Shown here: positions 40,159 to 52,678 of the stretch, piece by piece
Layout of the letters: every line of letters starts with the position of its first letter
Numbering within the stretch: the stretch's first letter is position 1
DNA from: Prinsepia uniflora
Taxonomy: Eukaryota > Streptophyta > Magnoliopsida > Rosales > Rosaceae
Reading direction: 5' to 3'
Assembly (NCBI GenBank): GCA_032719365.1
Contig: CM064873.1
Coordinates: 34,635,742-34,699,741 of the forward strand
Length of the DNA stretch: 64,000 nt
Translations under genes and position numbers: made by a program
Notes under the pieces: model-generated
Databases searched by the model: none
Told to the model about the DNA's origin: nothing
Seen by the model: the letters and a program-made list of their open reading frames with translations, nothing else

Positions 40159-40481
40159 GCCAGTGTACAGGTACGAGGGCTAAAAACGAGGCAAGCGAGG
40201 CAAAAGAATAATTAGACCGTTGCGCACTCAGACATTCTACAGAGTAGGAATTTGACCCCTATCTGTAACGGTACCTATGCTCTGTATTGTCTTGACTAGT
40301 CAAACTTGTGACGTCATTGGTCTGTAAAACTTAACTATCCCTTGTCTGACAATGTTTTCGGGATTTGTTGTGTGTTGTATGTATATAATTTTGGTTACTT
40401 TCGAAAATTTTTAGTTATTGTCAGACGGGAGCAGGATTCATCACGACTATCGAGGGATAATCGGGATGGGTCTTGTCAAAT

Positions 40482-40493
40482 TGGTATCAGAGC
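40482..40493 (+). other. Primer-binding site of F (initiator Met-tRNA)
   Basis: TGGTATCAGAGC three bases after the LTR end, complementary to the 3' end of plant initiator Met-tRNA. Confidence 0.9.
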
Positions 40494-40573
40494 ATTAGGT
40501 CACAGTCTGAGTCTTGCACATTAGTATACACGAGTTGTGATATTGATATGTTTCTCTTACAGAACATCACAAT

Positions 40574-43500
40574 ATGCCTCCGAGACGCGAGCCCCGTACC
40601 CAGTCTGGCGATGATTTTGGAGGTCCGGACATGGAGAGAGCTCAACGTTTAGGGTCCATTGCATTCACTGGCCTGACTGACCCAGAAGAGGCCTTTGAGT
40701 GGATTACTCAATTTGAGCGGATCTTCGAGATTATGCAATGTCCACCAGGAGATATGGTTCCATTGGCCACATTTATGCTGAGCAGCCAAGCTTACCGTTG
40801 GTGGCGTGGATTGCAGCTGACAGGGATGGATGCCCGTACCCTGAGTTGGGAGGACTTCCGTCATCGTTTCCTGGATCAGTTCTATCCTCGCTCCTTTCGT
40901 AATGCTAGGGAGGTTGAATTCCTACAACTACATCAGGGGGACATGTCAGTAGCAGACTATGAGCAGAAATTCCTGAACCTGTCCAGTTTTGCTCCTCTAT
41001 ATGTATCTAACGAGGAGGACAAGTGCCGAAGGTTTGAGCAAGGACTGAGGAATGACATCTGAGGAGCTGTGACTGTAGGAACTTATGCCACCCTGCGAGA
41101 GTTGTCTGATGCAGCTGCATGAGTTGAGGCGACCTTGCCAGTGCCACAGCAGTTTTCGGGCTCTGGTCGACGCCGGGACCGTCAGTACCAGGGATTTGCG
41201 AACCAGAGGTCCTCCAAGCGAGGTAATTATGGCTCTGGATCTTCGCGTGGCGCTCGTCCGAGTTATGGAGGTAGGGGAACACATACATTTGGGTATCGAC
41301 CATCAGCGACTGCACAGTTCAGTGAGGTATCAGTGGGATCTACTGACCGACATAGTAATGACCGAGGCAATGTTCTTGTCTGCTTTTACTGTAGGGAGCC
41401 AGGTCACTTCAAACGAGACTGTCCACGATTGGTTGGTAGTAGCGGCACTGGATGGGGCTCTACTGAGCGGGGCCCTAGTACGACTTCGGCTTCAAATGCT
41501 ACAAGTGGGAGAGGAGGTGGCAGAACTCGTGGTGGATCTGGTGGATCACGAGGGCGTGGTCGGACTTCGGGACCACAGGCTCGAGTCTATGCAGTGACTC
41601 AACAGGAGGCCCGAGCAGCCCCGGAGGTGGTGACAGGTATGCTTACTATTTTCGGTCATCATGCACGTACTTTAATAGATCCGGGAGCTACCCACTCTTT
41701 TGTTTCTCGGGAGTATGCACTGTTGGCAGATAGAGAGATTTCAGCGATCGGGTGTGAGATGGGAGTCGGTACACCGACTGGAGAATTGTATGTAGTAAAC
41801 CAAGTGATACGAGGATACCCTATTGTGATAGGGGATGTGCATTTAATGGTTGATTTGATACTCCTAGACTTGTGTGACTTTGATGTTATCCTTGGGATGG
41901 ATTGGCTGACAACCCATCATGCCTCTATCGAGTGTTTCGATAAGAGGGTGATACTTCGGAGCCCTGGATTACCTGAGGTGATATTTCAGGGAGATCGGAG
42001 GATGATAACCCCTAGAGTCATATCAGCCCTCTCGGCAGATAGATTTCTGAGGAAGGGCTGCCAGGGTTATCTAGCTTATGTTGTCGATGTGCGGGATGCA
42101 CCAATCAAGGCCGAGGATATCCCAGTAGTGTGTGACTTCCCAGATGTATTTCCTGAGGATTTACCAGGATTACCCCCTTCTCGAGAGATTGAGTTCACTA
42201 TCGAACTAATTCCTGGTACACGACCTATATCCTTGACACCTTATCGGATGGCACCAGCTGAGTTAAGGGAATTGAAGGTACAGTTACAAGATCTTGTGGA
42301 TGTGGGATTCATTCGACCGAGTGTATCGCCATGGGGAGCCCCAGTATTGTTTGTGAAAAAGAAGGAAGGAAGTTTGAGACTCTGTATGGATTACAGGCAA
42401 CTTAATAAAGTCACGATAAAGAATAAGTATCCTTTGCCTCGGATTGACGATCTGTTTGATCAATTAAGGGGAGCCAAGTATTTTTCGAAGATTGATCTGC
42501 GTTCTGGTTACCACCAGTTAAGGATTCGAGAGGAGGACATTCCAAAAACAGCTTTTCGAACTCGATATGGTCATTATGAATTTCTGGTGATGCCATTTGG
42601 ATTGACTAATGCACCTGCGGCATTCATGGATTTGATGAACCGAGTATTCCGGAAGTACCTTGACCGATTTGTTATTGTGTTCATTGATGACATTCTAGTG
42701 TATTCAAGCAGTAAGAGGGCGCATGAGGAACATTTGAGGATTGTGCTTGATACGCTAAGGAGGAACCAGCTCTTTGCCAAACTGAGTAAGTGCCAATTTT
42801 GGTTAACGAGTGTTGGTTTTCTGGGACATGTGATTTCCGTGGATGGGATTCGTGTTGATCCCCAGAAGATAGAAGCGATAGAAAACCGGGAGCAGCCGAA
42901 GACAGTAACCGAAGTAAGGAGCTTTTTGGGATTGGCCGGTTATTACAGACGTTTTGTGGAAGGCTTCTCTGCGATTGCTGCTCCAATGACCCGCCTAACC
43001 AGGAAAGGAATCAAGTTTGTTTGGGGAGAAGACTGTGAGCAAAGTTTCCAGGAATTGAAGAAAAGGTTGACCTCCGCTCCTATCTTAACCCTTCCGGATG
43101 ATAGTGGGGAGTTTGAAGTGTACAGTGATGCATCCTTACAAGGATTAGGGTGTGTGTTAATGCAACATGGAAAGGTGATCGCATATGCCTCTCGACAACT
43201 GAAACCGCATGAACGTAACTATCCCACCCATGATTTGGAATTAGCTGCGGTGGTACATGCCCTGAAGATTTGGAGACATTACTTGTATGGGGAGACATGT
43301 AGACTTTTCACGGATCATAAGAGTTTGAAGTACTTTTTCACACAGAAGGAATTGAATTTGAGACAGAGACGATGGTTGGAGCTAATTAAGGATTACGACT
43401 GCACGATTGAGTACCATCCTGGAAAAGCTAATGTGGTAGCTGATGCATTGAGTCGGAAATCAGCTCATACTGTGGCACATCTATGAATGGTGCATTTACC

Positions 43501-45016
43501 CTTATTGGTGGAACTACGTAGGACTGGAGTTGCTTTGGGACTGGATAACCAAGGTGGCTTACTAGCTAGTTTCCAGGTGCGACCGATTCTGATTGATCGA
43601 GTTATTGAAGCCCAACTGGAAGACCCTATCTTGTGTGTCCTTCGAATTGAAGCTGATGCGGGGGAACGACAAGATGTTGCAATTAGAAGGGATGGAGCCC
43701 TAGTAAAGGACGGACGGTTGTGTGTGCCCAAAAATGTAACATTAAAGAAAGAGATTCTGGACGAGGCCCATAATTCGTCGTATGCAATGCATCCAGGTGG
43801 GACGAAAATATACCGTACATTACGAGAGCATTATTGGTGGCCAGGTATGAAACGGGAGATTGCAGAGTTTGTGAGTAAGTGCTTGGTATGTCAACAAGTA
43901 AAGGCTGAAAGGCAAAGACCCTATGGAGCACTGCAACCACTACCGATCCCGGAATGGAAATGGGATCATATAACAATGGATTTTGTGTTTAAACTTCCCA
44001 GAACACCTAAAGGACACGATGGAGTCTGGGTAATTGTGGATAGGCTTACCAAATCAGCTCATTTCCTACCTGTAAGGGAAGACTTTCGGTTGACGCAGTA
44101 TGCCAGACTCTTCATTGACGAGATTATTCGACTACATGGTACTCCTGTCTCTATTGTATCTGATCGAGATCCCCGATTTACATCCAGATTCTGGCAAAGC
44201 TTACAGGATGCTTTCGGGACGAGATTGCATTTTAGTACGGCATTCCACCCTCAGACCGACGGGCAATCGGAACGGACTATCTAGACCTTGGAAGATATGA
44301 TGAGGGCATGTGTTTTGCAATTCCAGGGTACTTGGGAGTCACATCTACCATTGATCGAATTCGCCTACAACAATAGTTACCAAGCAAGTATTGGGATGGC
44401 TCCTTATGAAGCCTTATATGGACGACAGTGCAGAACCCCTTTGTGTTGGACTGAGGTGGGCGAAAGGAAATTGTCTAAATCTGAATTGATAGACTTAACA
44501 ACGAAAAAGGTTAAACTCATCCGAGATAGAATCAAGACAGCCCAAGACAGACAAAAGAGTTATGCAGACCACCGAGTCAGAGATCTGGAATTTGCAGTTG
44601 GAGATTGGGTATTCTTGAAGTTATCTCCTTGGAAAGGTATAGTGCGATTCGGCAGACGCGGGAAACTGAGCCCCCGTTTCATTGGACCTTATGAGATTAT
44701 TGAGAGAATTGGTCGGGTTGCCTACAGATTAGCATTACCTTCTGAGCTTTCGAGGGTCCATAATGTTTTCCATGTGTCAATGCTACGAAAATATGTATAT
44801 GATGAGTCCCATGTGTTGGAGGAACAACCTGTTGAACTCAGAGAAGACCTAAGTTTTGAAGAACAGCCTGTACAGATCTTGGACCGAAAGGACAAAGTGC
44901 TCCGACGAAAGACGATTCCCTTAGTGAAGGTTCTTTGGAGGAATCAGAACGTGGAGGAAGCTACGTGGGAACCTGAGACACAGATGCGAGACCAGTACCC
45001 GTATTTGTTTCATTGA
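40574..45016 (+). pseudogene. F gag-pol polyprotein with chromodomain, broken by four stop codons
   Basis: One frame of 1480 codons, interrupted at 41060 (TGA), 41120 (TGA), 43484 (TGA) and 44282 (TAG). No frameshift is needed. In order: Gag (40574 to about 41100), CCHC knuckle CFYCREPGHFKRDC (about 41384), aspartic protease IDPGATHSF (about 41680), reverse transcriptase with FVIVFIDDILVYS (about 42668), RNase H starting VYSDASLQG (about 43116), integrase HHCC zone (about 43770-43890) and DDE core (about 43970-44260), and a C-terminal chromodomain (about 44870-45010, VKVLWRN...EEATWEP). Stops fall in Gag, before integrase and after the integrase core, so no full polyprotein can be made. The copy is recently dead. 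Confidence 0.93.
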
Positions 45017-45037
45017 AATTTCGAGGACGAAATTTCT

Positions 45038-45051
45038 TAAGGGGGGAAGGT
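45038..45051 (+). other. Polypurine tract of F
   Basis: Purine-rich aaggggggaaggt directly before the TGTAACGCC start of the 3' LTR at 45052. It follows the conserved tcgaggacgaaatt tail. Confidence 0.85.
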
Positions 45052-45129
45052 TGTAACGCCCCGGAAATTTAGAAAATGTAATTTTGTACCATAATGAATA
45101 AATGACGTTTTTACCCTTGTGAATAGTAT

Positions 45130-48116
45130 TGTAACGCCCCGGACGTTCTGGAAATGTAATATTATAAAATATTGAATAAAATGACGTTTTTACCCTTGTG
45201 ATTCGTATGGTCAATTTACTGACTTTTTGATTGGGAGGTCGAACGGACATTGAGCGATGACCGTGACGTAGTTCGGGACGTCACGAGTTCATAGACAGGT
45301 GGCACGTTCGATTCGGACGAACAGGGTGAAAGTTATGATGTTCGGAAGTTCAGGGGCATTATCGTAATTTGGACGTTATGTGGGAAAAAGTTGACTTTTT
45401 GTTTGACACTTGATATGCAATTGACTCGAAGACCGTTATGTTCGTCTCGACGCCCCGAGTACAACGACAGGCAGCACGCTTGAAACGGACGTCGGATGAC
45501 CGAGTTATGGGTCACGGAAGCTGGAGGGCAATTTGGTAATTATTGCACAGAGGGGCATTTTGGTCATTTCACGGCGGTTACTGTAGCACCACCGTGAAAA
45601 ACAGAGCACACGGCCGTGCCGTGGTGTTTCGTGCGTTCAAATTGTTTATGGCCCTAGTGGATTGATCAGATGCTTTGTTTATGTGAATTGAGGTAGTGGG
45701 AGCATGACTGAGTGGCGTGGGCAGGTTGCAGGCACGGGATTGAGTTTAATATGGCCATGATTTCTGTGTTTGTGGGAAGCAAGTTTCAGAGAACCTCAGT
45801 TGGTCTCCCACGGGTGCTGGCCGTTTGAATCGATTGACAGGGTAAGAGAGTGAGGAGAGGACTCAGTTGGGTCATTTGGGCATCAGTGTGAGGGCTGAGG
45901 TTGAGAGAGACGGTGAGAAAACAGTTTCGGGTTTTTGGGGGGAAACTCAGAGTTCAATTCCTATGGGCTTTGAGGTGAAACTAAACACATAGGGAGACTT
46001 CTGGGAGTGACAGAATCACGACGGTGCTGGAGTTGTTGAGTTTGGAGCCCGTTTTGCCCAGGAACCCAAGTCCCAGTTTGAAGGAAAAACCAGTGGAGGG
46101 AAAAATGGAAGATCAAATTGTGGGGACTTTCGAGCTAAACTGGGGGCCATTCTAGTCTTCTGGGAGCAAGAGGAAACCAACCACGTCGATTTCGAGGGAC
46201 GACAAGCACGAATTGGCCAAGAACGGAGTTCCCTGGTTCTGAGTATTTTCGAGCTTGAGGTCGACGACTTCCAGGTAACGGTGAGCCCAATTGATTGTAC
46301 CAGTGTGTTCGTATAAGTTTCCTTAAGCTACTGGTGAAATTAATTTGAGTATGGAGTCAGTTTGGGTAAGTTTCAGAGGTAGACTTGTTCGACTGTGTGA
46401 GCTTGAGATGGGCCGATTTAGTATAAGTCGAGGTTAACCAATGATGCAGACCTAAAATAAATGGGTTAGAGAAGATAATGGGATTGAAAACGGGAGGAAT
46501 TGATTGAGAATTGAGGGCTAACTGATCGGGTTGAGTCGCGGGTATCAGACCCGTTTAGCAGGCTGTTCGGGTAAGGGAGATGACACTGTAGCTTGGCGCG
46601 TGGCCTTCACGCGCATCCACTTTGGGCGGCGCGTGACGGTGCGTGTGACGTCAACTCCGATCACGGTCAACATGAGAAATAATCCTTTCAGTCTAATTAA
46701 CAATTTCCCTTTTGGATTCGAGTTGTTCGGGAGTCGTTCGGGATAAGCTCGGGAGCCCGGAAGTTTAGGTCCTTAAGGTTTATTTTGCCGAAAAATCCGG
46801 GGAATTAGGGAAAAATCTTACGAGCTATTTGGGGATGTTTGTAACCTTTCTTGTACATTTTTACAGGCCCGGACACTTCCGAAGCTACGGAGGAGCACGC
46901 GGGACGCGATTGACGCGTCCTAAAACCGTGAGTGGACATTTGATTTTCTTAATTGGGGATGCATGACTATTTTGCTTATTTATCTCATGATTTTACATAT
47001 AATCTTATGATGGTGATATGTTATATCGGTTTTACGTGTTTTTCACGTTTTTCGAGATATTTACCGTATTTCACGCATTTCGAGGTTACGGTTTTCGCTT
47101 ATGCATGCGTGAGGATTTTGTTAAAGTACCTGGATATGAATATGTATGTTCTCGGATTTATAATGTTTGATCATTGGTGAACTAATTTTTGGAAATTGCA
47201 TGGGAATTCGGACATAAGTCCTATTATGATATGTTTTCGGAATATTGTTGGAAAACGGTTTGTGATGAATCCTGGTTATTTGTGTTTAAAAACGGTTTTG
47301 GGTTTAAAGACCCAATTAATGGTTGGATCTGGTTTTGGGTTTAAAGACCCGGTATGTTGATGACGGGGGCGGGCCCGAAAATTGGGTTTAAAGACCCGAA
47401 TTGAGTTTAAAGACTCGTGAGTTTAAAGACTCGACTATTATGATACCCCCCGAGGCCTATTAATCATGTTTTGAGTTTAAAGACTCGTTGACATCCCGGG
47501 AAGGCCTAATGTTGAGTTTAAAGACTCGGATGGATCCAACGACATAATTGTGGTTATTGATTCACGTTTTACTTTATTTGTGCAAATAATGTTTCAAAAT
47601 GACGGTTTCTGGAACCTGGCATTATTAAATGGTTTTACATGAGTTGTGACGATCCTTTATAACGTTTTCCATGAATTTCGGAAAAAGAGTTTTCAAAAGT
47701 TTGAATATTTGGTTATGCATGCGTGTTACAAAACTGGAGGGCGAACCTGATTTCGGAAAAACTGTTTTTCCTTTAAAAACTTATGTTTCGGTCCACTCAC
47801 ACTTTGTTGTTTTAAATTCCCTCCAGGTCGTGGTACAAGCGTGGGGGCAAGCGCCGAGGCAGAGGCGGAGGCATAAAGTTTTCCGTTGCGGAGTAGTTAG
47901 TTCACAGAGTAGGACTTGTTTCTTTAACTTGTTTTGTAATATTGCTCTGTGAAACTGTGGACTTGACGTCCAGTCGGATGTATTTGTTTAATCTCCCTGG
48001 TCTGACAATGGGTGTGTTGTAATTTTAACTAGTTTTCCGGTTTTTTGGGTTCGGTTGTCAGACGGGAGCAGGATGCTTTCCGATTATCGAGGCGATAATC
48101 GGGATGGGTCCTGTCA
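45130..48116 (+). repeat. 5' LTR of G (2987 bp)
   Basis: Predicted leader introns 46275-46866 (donor CCAG|GTAACG, acceptor TTTTTACAG) and 46928-47826 (donor GTGAGTGGAC, branch-like GTCCACTCAC 47791-47800, acceptor CCCTCCAG), with a 61-nt mini-exon 46867-46927. Intron 2 holds gggtttaaagaccc / gagtttaaagactc units (47288-47530). Confidence 0.85.
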
Positions 48117-48118
48117 AT

Positions 48119-48130
48119 TGGTATCAGAGC
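48119..48130 (+). other. Primer-binding site of G (initiator Met-tRNA)
   Basis: TGGTATCAGAGC two bases after the LTR end at 48116. Confidence 0.9.
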
Positions 48131-48218
48131 CTAGGTTTTACGATTCGTGTCCGGTACTCGGGTGTGCCTTGATTATTGTACTAACTTATGCCTCTTTCAG
48201 AGAGAAGAACGACCGGCC

Positions 48219-51200
48219 ATGCCTCCGCGACGCGAACCCCTTCCACGACCTGATGGCGATGCCAAGAGCGCTTCGATCGAGCGAGCCCAGCGTCTTAGGG
48301 CTACGGTGTATAGTGGTGGAGCGGATCCTGAGGATGTTCACCGTTGGATTTCTCGGATCGAGCGGATTTTTACTGTGATGCACTGTCCTCCTGAGGAGCG
48401 TGTGGTGTTGGCCACATTTCTACTTGATGGATCTGCTTATGAATGGTGGTATACTCTGGAGTTGTCGGGCTGGGATGCCCGTACAGTGGCTTGGGAGACC
48501 TTTCGTGAACGGTTTCTGGACCAGCATTATCCCCGTTCATTCCGTGATGCTAGGGAGACCGAGTTTCTGCAGCTCCAGCAGGGGAGCATGTCCGTAGCTG
48601 AGTATAAACAGAAATTTCAGATGCTAGCTCGTTTTGCTCCTACCTTTGTATCTACTGAGGCTGAGAAATGCCGTAGGTTCGAGCTTGGCCTACGGGGTGA
48701 GATACGGGCCATTGTGACGGCCGGAGCCTTTGCTACTCTCAGGGAGTTGTCTGATGCCGCAGTGCGGGTTGAGGCTAGTCTCCCGACACGTCCACAGTAT
48801 TCTGGTGGTGGACAACGTCGCGAGCGTTCATATCCTGGATCGTATGGTTAGAGAGCCCCGAAGAAGGGACGTTATAATGGAGCCTCATCCGCAGGCAATG
48901 ATCGTTATGGCAGGCCTGGTAACTATCAGGGTTCCGGATTCCGAGCGCCTAGGGCGCAGACTGCTCCACAGGCGAGCGCCACTTCTGTTGCTTCCACGGG
49001 ACGACAGGGTGGTGGTTTTGTTCGAGATGCTTCCAGTGTTATCTGTTTCTTCTGTGGCGAGCGGGGCCACTATCGGAGGGACTGTCCATCTTTGCCACAG
49101 GGTGGAGGCGCAGGTCGGGGTGGAGCAGAGCAGGGACGGAGCACAGCTGCAGTTTCTGGGACTGGGAGCACTCGAGGAGGTGGTACTGGAGCGGCTAATG
49201 GACAGAGGGGCCGGGGCCGTGGGCGAGCAGCTGGACCACAAGCCCGAGTTTTTGCTGTTACGCAGCAGGAGGCCAGGGCAGCGCCTGGTGTTGTGACAGG
49301 TACACTCACGATCTTTGGGCAGGATGTTTGTGCTTTAATTGATCCCGGAGCTACTCATTCATTTATATCACGGGACTGTGAGTTGTTGGCGGGTAGAGAG
49401 GTGTCCGCCTTGGACTGTGACTTGGGTGTGAGTACACCCACGGGAGACGTTTTTGTGGTAAATCAAGTGTTGCGGGAGTGTCCCGTAATGGTAGGTGATG
49501 TTGGTCTGATGGCAGACTTGATACTCTTGGACTTGCACGACTTTGATGTCATCTTGGGAATGGACTGGTTGACGCTCCATCATGCTTATATCGAACGTGT
49601 CGATAAGAAGGTTACCTTTCGGAGCCCTGGATTACCGGAAACCACTTTTCAGGGAATTCAACGAGCCACACCCGTCGGAGTGATTTCTGCCCTGAAGGCA
49701 AGTAAGTTGTTGAGGAAGGGGTGCTAGGGATACTTAGCCCAAGTGTTGGACTCACGAGCTGCACCTTTGAGGGTGGAGGATATACCGATTGTACGGGAGT
49801 TCCCGGATGTCTTTCTGGAAGATCTACCAGGATTGCCACCGCATCGAGATGTTGAGTTCACTATTGATCTGGTTCCAGGTACGCAACCTATCTCTTAGAC
49901 TCCGTATCGTATGGCGCCAGCTGAGTTGAAAGAACTGAAGGCGCAGTTACAAGAATTACTTGAGATGGGATTTATTCGACCGAGTGTATCCCCCTGGGGA
50001 GCCCCGGTGTTGTTTGTGAGGAAAAAGGATGGGAGTTTGAGACTCTGCATCGAGTACAGGCAACTGAATAAAGTAACAGTCAGGAACAAATACCCGTTGC
50101 CTCAGATCGATGATTTGTTCGATCAGCTGCGAGGAGCGCAGTACTTCTCCAAAATTGATCTACGTTCTGGGTATCATCAATTGCGGGTTAAGGATGAGGA
50201 CGTACCCAAGACAGCCTTTAGGACCCGTTATGGTCATTATGAGTTCCTTGTGATGCCGTTTGGTTTGACCAACGCACCTGCAGCGTTTATGGATTTGATG
50301 AACCGAGTGTTGCAGCCTTACTTGGATCACTTTGTCATCGTGTTCATCGACGATATCCTGGTCTACTCGAGGAGTGCGGAAGCGCACGAGGAGCACTTAA
50401 GGATAGTGCTAGGTACCTTGAGGGAAAACCAGTTGTATGCAAAGCTCAGCAAATGTCAGTTTTGGTTGACGAGCGTGAGTTTCTTGGGGCATGTGATCTC
50501 AACGGACGGGATCAGTGTGGATTCTCAGAAAATTGAGGCAGTGGCGAAGTGGGAACGACCGAGGACCGTCACTGAAGTCAGAAGTTTCTTGGGTTTGGCT
50601 GGCTATTACAGGAGGTTCGTAGAGGGTTTCTCTACCATTGCTGCCCCGTTGACACGACTGACGCGGAAGGGAGTCAAGTTTGAGTGGGATGACGATTGTG
50701 AGCGTAGTTTTCGGGAGCTAAAGGAAAGGTTGACATCTGCTCCCATACTGACCCTTCCAGACGATAGTGGGGAGTTTGAGGTGTACAGTGATGCATCCTT
50801 ACAGGGTTTGGGATGTGTACTAATGCAGCATGGGAAAGTGATTGCCTATGCTTCGCGCCAGTTGAAACCGCATGAGCGCAATTATCCGACGCATGACTTG
50901 GAGTTAGCTGCTGTCGTGCATGCGTTAAAAATTTGGAGACATTACCTGTATGGTGCGACTTGCAGAATGTTCACGGATCACAAAAGCCTGAAGTACTTGT
51001 TCACTCAGAAGGAGTTAAATGTGAGGCAGCGACGGTGGCTAGAGCTAATTAAGGATTATGATTGCACGATTGAGTACCACCCGGGAAAAGCCAATGTGGT
51101 GGCTGATGCTCTAAGCCGGAAGTCAACGCATTCTGTAGCACATCTACGGACGGTTCATTTACCACTTTTGGTTGAACTCCGTAAGACTTGCATTGATCTG

Positions 51201-52653
51201 GGCTTGGATGGCCAAGGTGATTTACTGGCTAGCTTTCATGTGAGACCACTTCTGATCGATCGGATCGTTGAGGCTCAATCTCAAGATCCTGTCTCATGTG
51301 TACTTCAGATTGAAGTGGAAGCCGGTGAGCGGCTAGATTTCACAGTCAGGGAGGATGGAGTTTTGCTAAAAGAAGGGCGGTTGTGCGTGCCCGACGTTGA
51401 GGCACTGAAGAAGGAGATCTTGGACGAAGCACATAGTTCGGCCTACGCGATGCATCCTGGTGGGACCAAGATGTATCGTACCTTGCGAGAGCACTACTGG
51501 TGGCCGGGAATGAAACGGGAGATTGCCGAGTTTGTCGGTAGGTGTCTGATTTGCCAGCAAGTGAAGGCTGAGAGACAACGACCTTATGGAGCCTTGCAAC
51601 CACTACCTATTCCGGAATGGAAATGGGATTACTTGACGATGGATTTTGTGTTTGGACTTCCTAGGACACCCAGGGGTCACGATGGAGTTTGGGTGATTGT
51701 GGACAAACTTACGAAATCAGCTCATTTCTTGCCAGTGCGAGAGAACTTCAGGTTAGCACAGTTGGCCCAGTTGTTTATTGACGAGATCATCCGTTTGCAC
51801 GGTACTCCGGAATCAATAGTTTCTGACCGAGACCCGAGATTTACTTCTCGATTTTGGCAGAGTCTGCAGGAAGCATTTGGGACGAAACTTCGTTTCAGTA
51901 CTGCATTTCATCCTCAGACTGACGTCCAGTCTGAGCGGACCATCCCGACATTGGAGGATATGATGCGAGCTTGCGTTTTGCAATTTCAGGACACTTGGGA
52001 GTCACATCTAGCCTTGATGGAATTTGCCTACAACAACAGCTATCAGGCGAGCATTGGGATGGCTCCGTACGAAGCCTTGTACGGACGGCAGTGCAGAACT
52101 CCGTTGTGTTGGACGGACGTGGGTGAAAGGAAGCTGACTAAATCCGAATTGGTGGAACTGACAACCGAGAAGGTCAAACTCATCAGGGATCGGCTCAAGG
52201 CAGCCCAGGACAGACAAAAGAGCTATGTGGACCATCGGATTCGAGATCTAGAGTTTGCAGTCGGAGATCAGGTATTTCTGAAATTGTCCCCTTGGAAGGG
52301 TGTAGTGAGATTCGGCAGGCGAGGGAAGTTGAGCCCTCGTTATATTGGACCATATGAGATTACTGAGAGGATTGGCCCGGTGGCCTACCGGCTGGCACTA
52401 CCGCCAGAGCTTTCGAGGGTCCACGATGTTTTTCATGTGTCGATGTTGCGGAAATACGTGTTCGACGCAGCTCATGTACTGGAGGAACAGACCGTCAAAC
52501 TTCGAGATGATTTGAGCTTCGAGGAACAGCCGGTGCAGATTTTGGATCGAAAGGATAAAGTACTACGCCGGAAGACCGTTCCTCTGGTAAAGGTTCTCTG
52601 GAGGAACCAGAATGTGGAGGAAGCCACATGGGAACCCGAGGCGCAGATGCGAG
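48219..52653 (+). pseudogene. G gag-pol polyprotein, three stop codons and truncated chromodomain
   Basis: A single frame from ATG 48219 (MPPRREP, the same start as F) with stops at 48849 (TAG), 49725 (TAG) and 49896 (TAG). Gag, CCHC knuckle CFFCGERGHYRRDC (about 49041), protease IDPGATHSF (about 49340), then 49911-52679 reads without a break through RT (FIDDILVYS at about 50347), RNase H (VYSDASLQG), integrase (HHCC and DDE) and most of the chromodomain. The chromodomain breaks off at about 52653, after which the frame runs through 8 codons of LTR DNA to 52679. All stops lie before RT, so the RT-integrase part is open but has no start of its own. Confidence 0.92.
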
Positions 52654-52678
52654 AGTCTAGTAACCTTAAATCATTTTG
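52654..52678 (+). repeat. 25-bp templated filler at the G/F deletion junction
   Basis: These 25 bases are identical to 52759-52783, about 105 bp downstream in F's 3' LTR. They lie between the broken G chromodomain and the resumed F LTR (gaacccgacac). The second copy is in its normal place, matching the 5' LTR at about 35849-35873. Confidence 0.8.

Larger units (their letters stand above)
34393..40478 (+). repeat. 5' LTR of F (3052 bp net), split by solo LTR E
   Basis: TGTAACGCCCCGG to GGGATGGGTCTTGTCA. Predicted leader introns: 35279-35880 (donor AGAG|GTAAGC, acceptor TTTGACAG) and 38982-40158 (donor GTGAGTGGAC, acceptor ACCCTCCAG). The mini-exon between them is cut by E. A 10-bp inverted repeat (GTCTGACAAT 40344-40353, ATTGTCAGAC 40417-40426) lies 52 bp before the LTR end. 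RY motifs TGCATGCA lie at about 38999 and 40054. Confidence 0.9.
45130..52653 (+). mobile_element. LTR retrotransposon G, Tekay/Del-like, 3' end deleted, nested in F
   Basis: 5' LTR 45130-48116 (2987 bp; TGTAACGCCCCGGACG to GGGATGGGTCCTGTCA), PBS, gag-pol. It entered F's 3' LTR after AGTAT (45125-45129). The matching duplication, the polypurine tract and the 3' LTR are gone, because a deletion joins the chromodomain codons to F LTR sequence. G belongs to a subfamily distinct from F, with different LTR sequence. Confidence 0.9.

Noticed and set aside
41085..41597. 170-residue frame in F
   Set aside because: Frame-shifted read of the gag to protease region; the true frame holds the zinc knuckle and protease motif.
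48730..49296. 188-residue frame in G
   Set aside because: Off-frame read over the zinc-knuckle region; the gag-pol frame explains the DNA.
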